Shown: positions 53,277 to 64,000, counted from the stretch's first letter. The stretch: 64,000 nt of DNA from Propionibacterium cyclohexanicum (GCF_900111365.1 NZ_FOGZ01000010.1:27356-91355); one strand, 5' to 3'. Made by a program: numbers and translations. Notes: a model not told the origin generated them from the sequence alone.

Positions 53277-55961
53277 TCAGCGGCTGCGCCGGCGAGCCCC
53301 GAACGCGGCAAGGGCTGCCATCGCAAGAGCGCTCGCCACGGCCGCGCCGCCCTCGCCGCCGGTGAAGGGAAGGCCGGCGCCGGCCCGGTGGTCGGCGGCT
53401 GTCCTCGTGGGCACCGGCGTGCTGTGAGCGAGCGGGGTGGCCGGGTTGGCCGAGGCGGCGGGGGACCCGGGCAGCTGCTCCGCCTGGCTCGGAGAACTCG
53501 AGGGGCTGTGCGGGGCCGCACTGCTCGCTGGGGGCACGGCGCTCGCATTGCTCGTCACGAGGCCGACCACCGAGGGGTCATGATCGGAGGACCGGAAGGG
53601 GCCGGGAGCGAAGAAGTCGGTGACATTCTCGTTGCGCCGGTCGTATTCCATGGCAATCGACTCATCGGCGTTGATGTGCCAGTGGGCACCCGCATTCACG
53701 AGCGCGGCAGCCCTCGCGTTCCCGAAGACGTGGTCGAGCGAGCCCATCCGCCCCGAGTACTGATAGCTCGTGTCGGCCTGGGGGATCAGCGAGGTGAACC
53801 CGGCCTTCTCGATGGTCTCTACCGGATCCTCTCGCGAGTAGGAGTTGAAATCACCCAGCAGGAAGACCGGCTTGTCGGCGAAAGTGCTTGTCGCCCAGCT
53901 GGTCAGGGCCTTCGCCTGGGCCACCCGATCCGTGTTCGCCAGACCCTGTCCAGTGCCGTCGTCCACGCCCGAGCCCTTGGACTTGAAGTGATTGTCGATG
54001 GCGACGAAGGACAGGCCGCTGCGCGTGACCGTGAACTCCTGGGCCAGCGGGTTCCTGGCATTGTCGAATGCGCTGGACGTGAGGATCGAGGAGGCCCCCA
54101 CCGGGCTGATGGTCGCCGGGTTGTAGATGAAGGCCGGCCTGATGACGTCCTCGCCGGCCGGGACCTCGGCGGGTGAGGGCAGATAGGCCCAGCGCGTCGT
54201 CCCGGCGGCCTTGTTGAGGGCAGCCACGAGGTCGGCGACGGCGGCATCGCGGCCATGTCCGGACCAGCCCACCTGCGCCGGGTTCTCGATCTCCTGCAGT
54301 GCCAGCACATCCACGTCGAGCGTGTCGATTGCCGAGACGATCTTGGTCTGCTGATCGGCGAATGCCGCGGGGCTGTAGGCACCGCGCACGGTGCAGTCCT
54401 TCGCGCTGATCGGCACGCCCGTTCGATCGGTGTAGGCCGTGCAGCCTGGCTCGTCCTGCCCCAGATCGGGGAAGTAGTTGAGCACATTGAAGGATCCGAG
54501 CTTCACCTCGCCGCCTACTGCCGGCACGTGCTCGTCGCGGGTGTCCTGAGAGCTGATCGGGACGAAGGAGCTGTGCGCGCCCACCACCTGTCCGGTCGGC
54601 TGGAAGTTCCATCCGTACCGGTAGTCGAGGATGACCGGCTCGGTGAACTGCACATGCGAGCCGGTGCGCCGGGGAGTCTCCTGGGACAGATAGGGCAAGG
54701 GCGAGTTCTGGGCCGCGGAGTTGGTCAGATAATTCCAGCTCGACCCGTCGTCGAGCGTCATGAGCCGCGTGAGGTTATCGCTCTCATAGGCTTGCGCGGC
54801 CGTGCCGGGACGCACCACATCGGTCGCCTGGCGGAGCGGCGAATCCCCGACGGCCAGGCCGAGCTGGCCGAACTGGTTGAGCGCATAGTTGTTGGTGATC
54901 GTGTAGTCGCCCTGCGGCGCGACGAGCATGCCCTCGTAGGCCTCCTTGGCCGCGTCGCTGCCCGGGAAGTCCGCCAGCTTCACCGGAGTCACCGGGGCGC
55001 AGCTCAGGGTGGCCATCACCTTCGGATCGTTGAGCTCGGTGAGCCCGTTGAACTCGCTCACCGTGCCGCTGATGCGGTAGCAGTCACCGGTCCTCACATC
55101 CGAGGCGATCGAGGAGCCGTATACGAAGACGCCGTCCGAGGCATCACCGGGCTTCTTCTCGGTGTTCCCGGTCCCGGGTGTCTGGAGGTAGAAGCCGTTG
55201 AATCCGCCGGTGGGGTAGTCCGCCGTCACCACGCCCACTGTCGTCACCTGACGTCCGACGAGCGGAGAACTGTCGCCGCTGCCTTGGATGGCGGCGATCG
55301 GGGTGTCCGTGACCGCAGGTGGGGTGGGCGAGTCCGGGCCGGACGGCGAGCCTGACGAGCCGGCGTGCGGTGCGGGTGCCACGGCAGTGAAATCTGCCCC
55401 GTTCTGGTCGGTGTCGCGGTGGTCCACGCGCTGCGCTGCGGTGGTGTTCCCCAGCGCTGGCGCTGCGGCGGCGCCCTCGAAGCGCTTGGTTGCTCCGTAG
55501 CCCACCAGGTCGATCGTCGATCCGCTGGCGTCGGCGAGCTCGACGGTTCCCTTGGAGGCGCTCAGCGACGCTGGGCAGGTCGCCTCGGAGGTGGGCAGCG
55601 CCTCACCGGCGCCGGCGCCCGCGGCTTCCTGTACGAGGAAGTACCCCGCTGGGGCCAGCGTTCCGGTGAGCGTGCAGGAGTTGCCGAGATTGCCGCTGGC
55701 CGAGTAATAGCGCAGCGTCCACCCGCCCAGATCGACGTTGCGCGCAGTGGGGTTGAACAGCTCCACGAAGTCGTTGGTGTACGGTGCCCCCGCGTTCCCG
55801 CCGCCACCGTAGACCTCGTCGATGACGATGTGGGCATCCCCAGCAGCGGGAGCGGCGAGGGCCGAGTCGCCGGCCATCGCCCACGAGAGAGTTGAGCAGG
55901 CCGCGGTGAGCACCGCGGCCACGACAGCCCGAAGGCGCCGGAGAGCTGTCTGAGGGATCAT
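53277..55961 (-). CDS. Cell-wall-anchored extracellular nuclease (ExeM/NucH type)
   Basis: About 894 residues from ATG 55961, after AAGGAA. Signal peptide (1-35), a lamin-tail domain ('IVIDEVYGGGGNAGAPYTND', 'FVELFNPTARNVDLGGWTLR'), an OB-like region, then an exo/endonuclease/phosphatase domain with 'VDVLALQEIENP' (metal Glu), 'PVFLLGDFNSYSRED' (Asp/Asn) and 'FRSSDHDPSVVGLV' (catalytic Asp-His). A Ser/Pro/Thr-rich linker leads to LPFTG, a hydrophobic helix and an RRRSR tail, i.e. a class C-type sortase substrate layout. It should break extracellular DNA or RNA at the cell surface. The ATG 55997 start is less likely. Confidence 0.9.
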   Translation of the reverse strand: MIPQTALRRLRAVVAAVLTAACSTLSWAMAGDSALAAPAAGDAHIVIDEVYGGGGNAGAPYTNDFVELFNPTARNVDLGGWTLRYYSASGNLGNSCTLTGTLAPAGYFLVQEAAGAGAGEALPTSEATCPASLSASKGTVELADASGSTIDLVGYGATKRFEGAAAAPALGNTTAAQRVDHRDTDQNGADFTAVAPAPHAGSSGSPSGPDSPTPPAVTDTPIAAIQGSGDSSPLVGRQVTTVGVVTADYPTGGFNGFYLQTPGTGNTEKKPGDASDGVFVYGSSIASDVRTGDCYRISGTVSEFNGLTELNDPKVMATLSCAPVTPVKLADFPGSDAAKEAYEGMLVAPQGDYTITNNYALNQFGQLGLAVGDSPLRQATDVVRPGTAAQAYESDNLTRLMTLDDGSSWNYLTNSAAQNSPLPYLSQETPRRTGSHVQFTEPVILDYRYGWNFQPTGQVVGAHSSFVPISSQDTRDEHVPAVGGEVKLGSFNVLNYFPDLGQDEPGCTAYTDRTGVPISAKDCTVRGAYSPAAFADQQTKIVSAIDTLDVDVLALQEIENPAQVGWSGHGRDAAVADLVAALNKAAGTTRWAYLPSPAEVPAGEDVIRPAFIYNPATISPVGASSILTSSAFDNARNPLAQEFTVTRSGLSFVAIDNHFKSKGSGVDDGTGQGLANTDRVAQAKALTSWATSTFADKPVFLLGDFNSYSREDPVETIEKAGFTSLIPQADTSYQYSGRMGSLDHVFGNARAAALVNAGAHWHINADESIAMEYDRRNENVTDFFAPGPFRSSDHDPSVVGLVTSNASAVPPASSAAPHSPSSSPSQAEQLPGSPAASANPATPLAHSTPVPTRTAADHRAGAGLPFTGGEGGAAVASALAMAALAAFGARRRSR

Positions 55962-56104
55962 GTCTTCCTTGTCCGCGATGTGGGCGCGACTCGCCACGAA
56001 GCGACGCTAACAAGCCCGTTCGCTCCTGGCCCGGGGTGGCTGAGAAAGATCTGAGAGAGTTCACCGCCGGTTTGCCGGGCGGAAACCAGCTGCTCATCCT
56101 CGCG

Positions 56105-56560
56105 TCAGGGGGCGCTCTCGCGGTGGAGGTCGTCGACAATCCGTTTGCCCATGTCGACCACCTCGTAGCAGGTGTAGCCCAGGTGCTCGTAGAAGCCGAG
56201 GACCTTCGTGTTCTCCGGGCACACCTGCAGCTGTATCTTGGGGCAGCCCAGCGCCGCCAGCTCTGCCTCGGCGGCCTCGACGAGCCGACGGCCCAGCCCC
56301 GAGCCCCGATAGCGCTCGGCGACTGCCAGATAGTTCAGCCAGCCGCGATGACCATCGAAACCGGCCATGATCACCCCGACCGGCTGGTTCGCATCGACGG
56401 CCACCAGGAAGAGTTCGGGCTGGACGGCGCGTTTGCGCTCGATATCGGCGAGCGGGTCGTTCCACGGGCGGGTGACACCGGCTTCGTGCCAGAGGGCTAC
56501 CACTGCGCCGCTGTCCTCGGGCGCGAATGGCCGGATGCGCAAAGCGGCCTGAGGCGTCAT
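56105..56560 (-). CDS. GNAT family N-acetyltransferase (YpeA-like)
   Basis: 151 residues. The acetyl-CoA site 'ERYRGSGLGRRLVEAAEAEL' (R/Q-x-x-G-x-G/A) and the C-terminal 'VLGFYEHLGYTCYEVVDMGK' are GNAT signatures; the overall pattern matches YpeA-type proteins. Substrate is unknown. ATG 56560 is the start; the gene lies 28 bases downstream of the FAD-oxidase gene on the same strand, so they may be co-transcribed. Confidence 0.9.
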   Translation of the reverse strand: MTPQAALRIRPFAPEDSGAVVALWHEAGVTRPWNDPLADIERKRAVQPELFLVAVDANQPVGVIMAGFDGHRGWLNYLAVAERYRGSGLGRRLVEAAEAELAALGCPKIQLQVCPENTKVLGFYEHLGYTCYEVVDMGKRIVDDLHRESAP

Positions 56561-56588
56561 GGCAACGATACTGTCACGGGGCCGGTGC

Positions 56589-57977
56589 CTAGAGCTTCTT
56601 GCCGGGGTTCAGCAGGCCCTGGGGGTCGAGCACCGCTTTGATGCCGCGCTGTATCGAGCGGAGCCGCGGGCCGAGCTCGGCGTCCACCGCACCCAGCTTC
56701 TCCAGGCCGATGCCGTGTTCGCCGGTCGCCGTTCCGCCGAGCTCCTGGGCCATCGCCAGGACGTCGATGTGTGCCTGCTGCGCCGCCGCCACCTGGCCCG
56801 GGTCGTGGGGGTCGAAGAGGATGACCGGATGGAGATTCCCGTCGCCGACATGGCCAGCAGTGGCGATCGGCACTCCCCGCCGCGCGGACAGCGCATCCAG
56901 ACGGCGCAGCAACTCGCCGAGCCGCGAGCGCGGAATGGCGACATCCTCGTTGAGGCTTCCGCCGCGCACCGCACGCATCGCCACATTGAGGGCCCGCCTC
57001 GCCACCATGAGCCGCTCGACCGCTCCGGCGTCGGTGGCGCTGTCCACGCGAACCGCGCGGTGGGCCCGGGCTGTCTGGGTGTACCAGCGCACGTCCTCCC
57101 CGGCTCCGGCCGCTGAGTCGGTGAGCACCAGCAGCCACGCCATGGCGTCGGCCGGCAGCCCCGATTCCGGCACCTTCGCCCGCAGCGCAGCGATGACGCC
57201 GGCATCGCAGAATTCCAGGGCACTGGGCCGGTGCGGCCCTGCGACGATGGCATTGGCCGTGTCCAGGGCATCGTCCACGGAAGAGAACGAGGCGCTGACT
57301 CCCAGCGTCGGTCCGGGGGCCGGCAGCAGGTCAACGGTGATCTCGGTGATCACCGCGAGCGTTCCCTCGCTGCCCACCATCAGCCCGGTGAGATCCAGGC
57401 CGCCCACCGCTTTGACGGTCGGCGGTCTGGTGCGCACCACCTCACCGCCGGCCAGCACGATCTCCAGGGATCGAACGCTGTCGCGGGTCACGCCATACTT
57501 CACGCAGCGCATGCCGCCGGCGTTCGTCGCCACATTGCCGCCGATGGTGCACTCGGTGGCCGACGCCGGGTCCGGAGCGTAGAAGAGGCCCTCGCGTGCC
57601 GCTCGCGCGGCAAGATCGGCGGTGATGACTCCGGGCTGGACAACCGCCACCATCTCGACCGGGTCCACTCGCAGAATCGCATTCATCCCGGTCATGTCGA
57701 GCAGGATGGCGCCCTCGACGGCGTTGGCGCCCCCGGCCAGGCCGCTGAGCCGGCCCTGGGGCACGACGGGACAGCGATGGGTGGCGGCGATCCGGAGCAC
57801 CGCCGAGACCCCCGCGGTGTCGCGGGGCCGGACGAGGGCGATGGCCCGGCCCTGGCTGGCGGCGGCGGAACGATCGTTGCTGCGTGCTGCCAGGGTCTGG
57901 TGATCCGTCAGTACTGCCGAGCGGCCCACTGCCGCGTGCAGCTCCCTGATTGTCAGGTCGGCGTTCGCGATGGCCAT
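56589..57977 (-). CDS. FAD-binding oxidoreductase, GlcD/D-lactate dehydrogenase family
   Basis: 462 residues from ATG 57977, after GAGGAG. The FAD_binding_4 domain has 'VVPQGRLSGLAGGANAVEGA' and 'ECTIGGNVATNAGGMRCVKY'; the C-terminal domain ends with 'GTATGEHGIGLEKLGAVDAE', whose His is thought to bind substrate or flavin in this family. These enzymes oxidise glycolate or D-lactate to the 2-keto acid. No partner GlcE/GlcF genes are next to it. With the LDH-like protein at 41148 it might serve lactate use. Confidence 0.92.
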   Translation of the reverse strand: MAIANADLTIRELHAAVGRSAVLTDHQTLAARSNDRSAAASQGRAIALVRPRDTAGVSAVLRIAATHRCPVVPQGRLSGLAGGANAVEGAILLDMTGMNAILRVDPVEMVAVVQPGVITADLAARAAREGLFYAPDPASATECTIGGNVATNAGGMRCVKYGVTRDSVRSLEIVLAGGEVVRTRPPTVKAVGGLDLTGLMVGSEGTLAVITEITVDLLPAPGPTLGVSASFSSVDDALDTANAIVAGPHRPSALEFCDAGVIAALRAKVPESGLPADAMAWLLVLTDSAAGAGEDVRWYTQTARAHRAVRVDSATDAGAVERLMVARRALNVAMRAVRGGSLNEDVAIPRSRLGELLRRLDALSARRGVPIATAGHVGDGNLHPVILFDPHDPGQVAAAQQAHIDVLAMAQELGGTATGEHGIGLEKLGAVDAELGPRLRSIQRGIKAVLDPQGLLNPGKKL

Positions 57978-58287
57978 TGCCGCTCCTCTGCCACTCCTCG
58001 GTCTCCACAGATGCCGGTTCCTGGGAAGCTACACCCTCTCATCCGCCTGATTCGCCGGATCCTCGTCCGTCGGGCGCCGCGGTGTGAGGTCGGGGCGGTC
58101 TGTTCGGGCGTGGTGTATTCGGACGGGGGTTTGTTCGGACGGTGGTGTGCTCGGCCGGGTTGTCGGAGATCTGGGGGTGTGGGCGGCTGCCCAAGTGGGT
58201 ATGGGGAATCCAGCTGCTCATCGCTCGGCCAGTGGCCACGCGATGAGCAGTGATGACCAGAGCGTGCCTGATCAGTGAGGAGACGAG

Positions 58288-58512
58288 ATGTCCGATCTCG
58301 AGAACAAGGGACAGCAGTTCGGCGGCAAGATCAAGGAAGGCGTCGGCAAAGTCACCGATGACAAGGACCTGAAGGCCGAGGGCCGTAACGACCAGGCCGA
58401 GGGAAAGCTCAAGGAAGGCCTTGAGAACATCAAGGGCAAGGCCGAAGAGGCTGCCAGGGGCGTCCAGGACGCCCTTGGGCGGATCGGCAAGAAGGACTCC
58501 GATCAGCAGTGA
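58288..58512 (+). CDS. CsbD family stress protein
   Basis: 74 residues from ATG 58288, after GAGGAGACGAG. The sequence (starting 'MSDLENKGQQFGGKIKEGVG', then 'VTDDKDLKAEGRNDQAEGKL') is highly charged, Gly/Lys/Glu-rich and helical, as in CsbD proteins of general stress regulons. Molecular role unknown. Together with the following heat-shock operon it makes this end of the window a stress locus. Confidence 0.92.
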   Translation: MSDLENKGQQFGGKIKEGVGKVTDDKDLKAEGRNDQAEGKLKEGLENIKGKAEEAARGVQDALGRIGKKDSDQQ

Positions 58513-58563
58513 GGCGCTGACCGGGTAGCTGCGCCGAGGGCCCAGCAACTGGTCCATTCTTCG

Positions 58564-58675
58564 GCTGGCTCGTGCACCTGCTGGCTCGTGTCTGGGCTGG
58601 CTCGTGTCTGGGCTGGCTCGTGCACCTGCTGGCTCGTGTCTGGGCTGGCTCGTGTCTGGGCTGGCTCGGGTAGGG
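58564..58675. repeat. Seven 16-bp tandem units upstream of the heat-shock operon
   Basis: Unit A GCTGGCTCGTGCACCT and unit B GCTGGCTCGTGTCTGG alternate as A-B-B-A-B-B, two perfect 48-bp copies, followed by a changed unit GCTGGCTCGGGTAGGG. Because 48 is a multiple of three, long frames on the minus strand show a 16-residue repeat, but this is a by-product. The array lies 51-163 bases beyond csbD and 200-310 bases before the dnaK operators. Confidence 0.95.
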
Positions 58676-58719
58676 GGCTGAGCCTTCGTCGGCGCAGCTG
58701 GCGCACTATGTCCATGGCA

Positions 58720-58748
58720 GGGGCACCCACCGCGGTGGGTGCCCCTTT
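58720..58748 (+). terminator. Strong terminator of csbD
   Basis: GGGGCACCCACC (58720-58731) and GGTGGGTGCCCC (58734-58745) form a perfect stem followed by TTT. It lies about 210 bases after csbD, beyond the tandem repeats, and would insulate the heat-shock operon. Confidence 0.8.
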
Positions 58749-58874
58749 CTGCGTCCCGAATGCGAGACCTGGGGGCAGGGATCGGGGTGAGGCGTGGAGG
58801 CCAGCCGTCCGCAGATCTGTCGTGGTCGAACCCGGATGGTGGTCGAACCCAGGAATAACGAACCCTCCAGATCG

Positions 58875-60991
<2,117 letters not shown>

Positions 60992-61128
60992 TCGGTGACG
61001 CCGGAGCCGGGGCCGATGTGCGGCTCACGGCTCCGGCGTCGGTCTCATGCGCTCGAGGGCACAGGGCGCTCCAGTAGCGGACAATCCCGCCGGGCGATAC
61101 GGTCCGGCGATGAGGAGCAGACACAGAC

Positions 61129-61878
61129 ATGACTGACAAGCCAGCCGAGGGCGCAGGCGAGGACCGGCCCGAGGACGGGATCAGCAAGGACTTCTCCGAG
61201 CTGACACCCGAGCAGTTCCTGGACAAGACGGCCGACAATGAGGCCACCGAGCCCCCGGCCGGCGCCGACCACGACGCGGATGCGGATGAGGCCTCGGCCG
61301 ATCCGGTTGACGAGCTCAAGGCGCTCGTCGCGGAGCGGACCGGCGATCTGCAGCGCCTGCAGGCCGAGTACGTCAACTACAAGCGCCGCGTCGACCGTGA
61401 CCGCGATCTTGCCCGAAACCGGGGCATCGAATCCGTGGTGCGCGATCTCGTCCCGGTCTTCGACGCGATCGACCAGGCCTCGGCCCACGGGGAACTGACC
61501 GGCGGGTTCAAACTGGTCGCCGACGAGCTGGGCCGGCTGGCCGCCAAGCACGGGCTTTCCCTCTACGGCGAGGCCGGCGAGGAGTTCGACCCGCGCAGGC
61601 ACGAGGCCCTCATGCAGGTGCCGGTGCCCGGCGAGGGCGAGATGCTCATTCATGAGGTGATGCAAAAGGGTGTCGAGCTCAACGGCGTCGAGGTCCGCCC
61701 GGCCCGCGTGGTGGTCTCGGTGCCGAACGGGGACCAGGCGGGCGGAGAATCGGCAGAGGGGGGACAGGCCCCGCAGGGCACGGGCGAGGCCGCCGGCCAG
61801 CAGGATGAGGAGCCCGAGTACCAGCCCGGCACGCCCCATGACGACACCGCGGCGGGCCCGGGCACCACGAGCAACTGA
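61129..61878 (+). CDS. grpE: Nucleotide exchange factor GrpE
   Basis: 249 residues from ATG 61129. The N-terminal 65 residues are acidic and disordered; the coiled coil starts near residue 60 ('RTGDLQRLQAEYVNYKRRVD'); the C-terminal beta domain has 'HEALMQVPVPGEGEMLIHEV' and 'VRPARVVVSVP'. It speeds ADP release from DnaK. The C-terminal 50 residues are an extra hydrophilic tail, longer than in most GrpE proteins. It lies 137 bases after dnaK and 21 before dnaJ. Confidence 0.97.
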   Translation: MTDKPAEGAGEDRPEDGISKDFSELTPEQFLDKTADNEATEPPAGADHDADADEASADPVDELKALVAERTGDLQRLQAEYVNYKRRVDRDRDLARNRGIESVVRDLVPVFDAIDQASAHGELTGGFKLVADELGRLAAKHGLSLYGEAGEEFDPRRHEALMQVPVPGEGEMLIHEVMQKGVELNGVEVRPARVVVSVPNGDQAGGESAEGGQAPQGTGEAAGQQDEEPEYQPGTPHDDTAAGPGTTSN

Positions 61879-61899
61879 GTTGGTTGACAGGGGGCATCG

Positions 61900-63063
61900 A
61901 TGAGCACCAAGGATTGGCTGGAGAAGGACTACTACAAGGTGCTGGGCGTGCCCAAGGATGCCAAGCCGGAGCAGATCAAGAAGGCCTTCCGCAAGATCGC
62001 CCGGGAGAACCATCCCGATCAGCATCCAGGCGACGCGCGTGCCGAGGAGCGCTTCAAGGAGGCATCCGAGGCGAACGACGTGCTCAGCGACGCGGCCAAG
62101 CGCAAGGAGTACGACGAGACGAGGCGCCTGGGCGGTGGCTTCCACTTCCCGCACGGCTCCCAGGGCGGCGCCGGCGGCGTCAACGACATCTTCCGCACAA
62201 TGGGTGGCGGCGCCACGATGGGCGAGGGAGGTCTGGGGGACCTGCTGGGCGGCCTGTTCAACCAGGGGCCCAGCACCGCCCGGCGCACCACGATGCGCTC
62301 GGCACGCCGCGGCGCCGATGTCGAGGGCGAGGTGACGATCAGCTTCCTCGACTCGGTCAAGGGCACCACTGTGGGGATGCAGATGGTCAGCGACGAGCCG
62401 TGCCCGGCCTGCCGGGGAACCGGAGCGAAAGCGGGCACGATGCCGCGGATGTGCCCCACCTGTCAGGGCTCGGGGATGCAGCCGACCAGCGCGGGGGGTG
62501 TCTTCTCGCTGTCCGAGCCGTGCCATACCTGCCATGGGCGCGGACTGGTGGTGGACGACCCGTGCGAGGTCTGCCATGGTTCCGGGCGAGCCACCTCGAC
62601 GCGCACGATGCAGGTGCGGGTGCCGGCCGGCGTGACCGATGGGCAGCGCATCCGCGTAAAGGGTAAGGGCAGTCGTGGCGAGAACGGCGGGGCGAATGGC
62701 GATCTGTATGTGGTGGTGCATGTGAACGGCCATCCCATCTTCGGGCGCAGTGGCGACAATCTCACCGTCACCGTTCCGGTCACCTTCCCGGAGGCCGCGC
62801 TCGGGGCCGAGGTGGAGGTTCCCACCCTGCAGTCGGGGCCGGTGAAGCTGCGGGTCCCCGCGGGCACGCCCAACGGGCGTACTTTCCGGGTACGCGGTCG
62901 CGGCGTCAGCAAGGCCAACGGCGAGTATGGCGATCTGCTCGTGACGATCGAGGTGCAGGTGCCGTCCAGCCTCAGCAGTTCCGCCAAGGAGGCGCTGGAG
63001 GCCTATCGCGCCGCAGTGCGCGAGGCAAACCCGCGGGTGAACCTGGTCGGGGAGTCGCGATGA
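61900..63063 (+). CDS. dnaJ: Chaperone DnaJ (Hsp40)
   Basis: 387 residues from ATG 61900. J-domain with the His-Pro-Asp motif in 'ARENHPDQHPGDARAEERF'; a Gly-rich region; four CxxCxGxG zinc repeats (CPACRGTG, CPTCQGSG, CHTCHGRG, CEVCHGSG); then the C-terminal beta domains. It brings substrates to DnaK and stimulates its ATPase. This is the actinobacterial DnaJ1 type, within dnaK-grpE-dnaJ-hspR. Confidence 0.97.
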   Translation: MSTKDWLEKDYYKVLGVPKDAKPEQIKKAFRKIARENHPDQHPGDARAEERFKEASEANDVLSDAAKRKEYDETRRLGGGFHFPHGSQGGAGGVNDIFRTMGGGATMGEGGLGDLLGGLFNQGPSTARRTTMRSARRGADVEGEVTISFLDSVKGTTVGMQMVSDEPCPACRGTGAKAGTMPRMCPTCQGSGMQPTSAGGVFSLSEPCHTCHGRGLVVDDPCEVCHGSGRATSTRTMQVRVPAGVTDGQRIRVKGKGSRGENGGANGDLYVVVHVNGHPIFGRSGDNLTVTVPVTFPEAALGAEVEVPTLQSGPVKLRVPAGTPNGRTFRVRGRGVSKANGEYGDLLVTIEVQVPSSLSSSAKEALEAYRAAVREANPRVNLVGESR

Positions 63064-63093
63064 GCCAGGTCGTGCGATGAATCGAGCGATGCG

Positions 63094-63519
63094 ATGAAGT
63101 CCTCCAGGCTTCCTGAGGTGATTGACCAGGACGCCCACATCTTCAGTGTCTCGGTGGCCGCCGGGCTGGCGGGCATGCATCCGCAGACACTGCGGGGTTA
63201 CGACAGGATGGGGCTGGTCGTGCCGCAGCGCACCAAGGGCCGTGGACGGCGCTACTCGTCGCGCGACATTTCCCGGCTGCGGCTCATCCAGCACCTCTCC
63301 CAGGAGGAGGGCATCAATCTCAACGGCATCCGGCGCATCATCGAGCTGGAGAACGAGATGGAGGCTATGCGCGAGCGGGCGGCCCAGATGACCGAGTTGA
63401 TGCGCCAGATGACGCAGGTGCAGGAGGAAGTGCAGCGGGTCTTCACCGCCGGCGCCCAGGGCACGGTGGACTACTCCCGTTTCCGCCGCCCTGCGGCACC
63501 ACCTGCCATCGAGATGTGA
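63094..63519 (+). CDS. hspR: Heat-shock repressor HspR (MerR family)
   Basis: 141 residues from ATG 63094. 'SVAAGLAGMHPQTLRGYDRM' is the helix-turn-helix, 'GRGRRYSSRDISRLRLIQHL' the wing, followed by a coiled coil ('ENEMEAMRERAAQMTELMRQ'). HspR, with DnaK as co-repressor in Streptomyces, represses the dnaK operon by binding HAIR sites; two such sites stand before dnaK here. Last gene of the operon. Confidence 0.96.
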   Translation: MKSSRLPEVIDQDAHIFSVSVAAGLAGMHPQTLRGYDRMGLVVPQRTKGRGRRYSSRDISRLRLIQHLSQEEGINLNGIRRIIELENEMEAMRERAAQMTELMRQMTQVQEEVQRVFTAGAQGTVDYSRFRRPAAPPAIEM

Positions 63520-63571
63520 CCTCGGGCCGACCGGCCGTTGTGCTGGGGCTGACCTGGCGGGCCGCCGGCAC

Positions 63572-64000
63572 TCAGCCCTGCGTGTCGGGCTTCGGCGGGG
63601 AGGGTCTGTTCGGAGGGTCCTCGGCTGGCAACTCGGCCAGCAGTCGGGAAACGTGCAAGGTGAGATAGGCCCGTTCATCGGGCGTCAGGGTCGTGGTGCT
63701 GCGCGCTTCGATGAGATAGGCCACCGAGCCGGTGATCGACGCCGCCGCTGGGTCGGCCGCCTTGATGGCCGCAATGAGTTCCGCAGAGGTGTGGTCGATC
63801 TGGGCGTTGCGCTGCAACCGGACGAACAGATAGCGCAGGTGGGTCACGAAGCGGGTGGCCGACATCGACTCCTCGTCGATGGTGCGCCCGGCGGCGCGCC
63901 CGATCACCGGCTCTTCACAGATGAGGGTGTAGGTGGGGTCTGAAGCCGCCGGTCTCGAGCAGGCTGCGGGCGATGTAGTTGGTGAGGTTGCGGAAGCCGA
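63572..64000 (-). pseudogene. PRD-domain regulator, C-terminal part, apparently frameshifted; runs off the window
   Basis: The frame from GTG 63907 to the TGA at 63572 (111 residues) is a PRD domain like the second PRD of BglG/LicT proteins: 'MSATRFVTHLRYLFVRLQRN' and 'TLTPDERAYLTLHVSRLLAE', with the regulatory His of each motif. Upstream, a different frame reads 'NLTNYIARSLLETGGFR' up to the window end. The two frames join neatly if one base is removed from the GGGG run at 63935-63938 (plus strand), giving one continuous protein. So there is either a one-base insertion that inactivates the gene, or a sequence error. It converges on hspR; no RAT site for it is within the window. Confidence 0.65.

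Noticed and set aside
58564..58675. CRISPR array
   Set aside because: Units are 16 bp and directly adjacent with no unique spacers, and there are no cas genes.

Overview
The window is about 65% G+C, with actinobacterial features throughout: many GTG starts, a dnaK-grpE-dnaJ-hspR operon preceded by HAIR-type operators, a sortase-anchored nuclease and several ABC-2 exporters with local regulators. Gene content (heme/iron uptake, uroporphyrinogen-III methyltransferase, lactate and glycolate/lactate oxidoreductases, beta-glucoside PTS, alpha-galactosidase) suggests a member of the Propionibacteriaceae. That is an inference from gene content; there is no rRNA here to test it. No tRNA, rRNA or CRISPR array was seen.

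Left part (1-17.5 kb): the end of a metal/heme-type importer (ATPase tail and lipoprotein) followed by two overlapping half-size ABC exporter genes; a convergent two-component system and DoxX protein; and the methionine importer metQ-metN-metI. The metQ leader encodes a 35-residue peptide packed with Met and Cys codons, followed by mutually exclusive terminator and antiterminator pairings. This looks like a ribosome-mediated attenuator and is the most interesting signal in the window. Next come an M50-type protease, an HxlR regulator divergent from an NAD(P)-binding oxidoreductase, a small surface protein, a GH64 beta-1,3-glucanase and a membrane alpha/beta-hydrolase.

Middle (17.5-31 kb): gene debris (the tail of a UmuC-type polymerase and a collapsed IS3-family element), then a GT4 glycosyltransferase divergent from a glycogen-debranching-like enzyme with its own MerR regulator, a SUMT gene, a reductase/OYE/VOC/ProC series, and a lower-G+C polar amino acid ABC importer followed by about 1 kb without a convincing gene.

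Right-centre (31-48.5 kb): an MFS exporter with a MarR repressor and palindromic operator; a NatAB-like ABC pair; a magnesium transporter gene (mgtE) broken by one in-frame TGA; a zinc metallopeptidase overlapping an alpha-galactosidase gene; a Mop-type molybdate protein behind an array of ATTGACCA repeats; an LDH-ACT pair; a CPA1 antiporter; an SDR lacking the YxxxK motif; and an ABC-2 exporter under a divergent TetR with twin operators inside the promoter.

Right end (48.5-64 kb): a complete beta-glucoside operon (LicT antiterminator, RAT/terminator switch, PTS IIBCA, GH1 6-phospho-beta-glucosidase), a cell-wall-anchored nuclease, a GNAT protein, a FAD-linked oxidase, CsbD, a 16-bp minisatellite, the heat-shock operon with two HAIR sites, and at the edge an apparently frameshifted PRD-domain gene. 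Short tandem repeats of 14-27 bp recur at gene ends and between genes.
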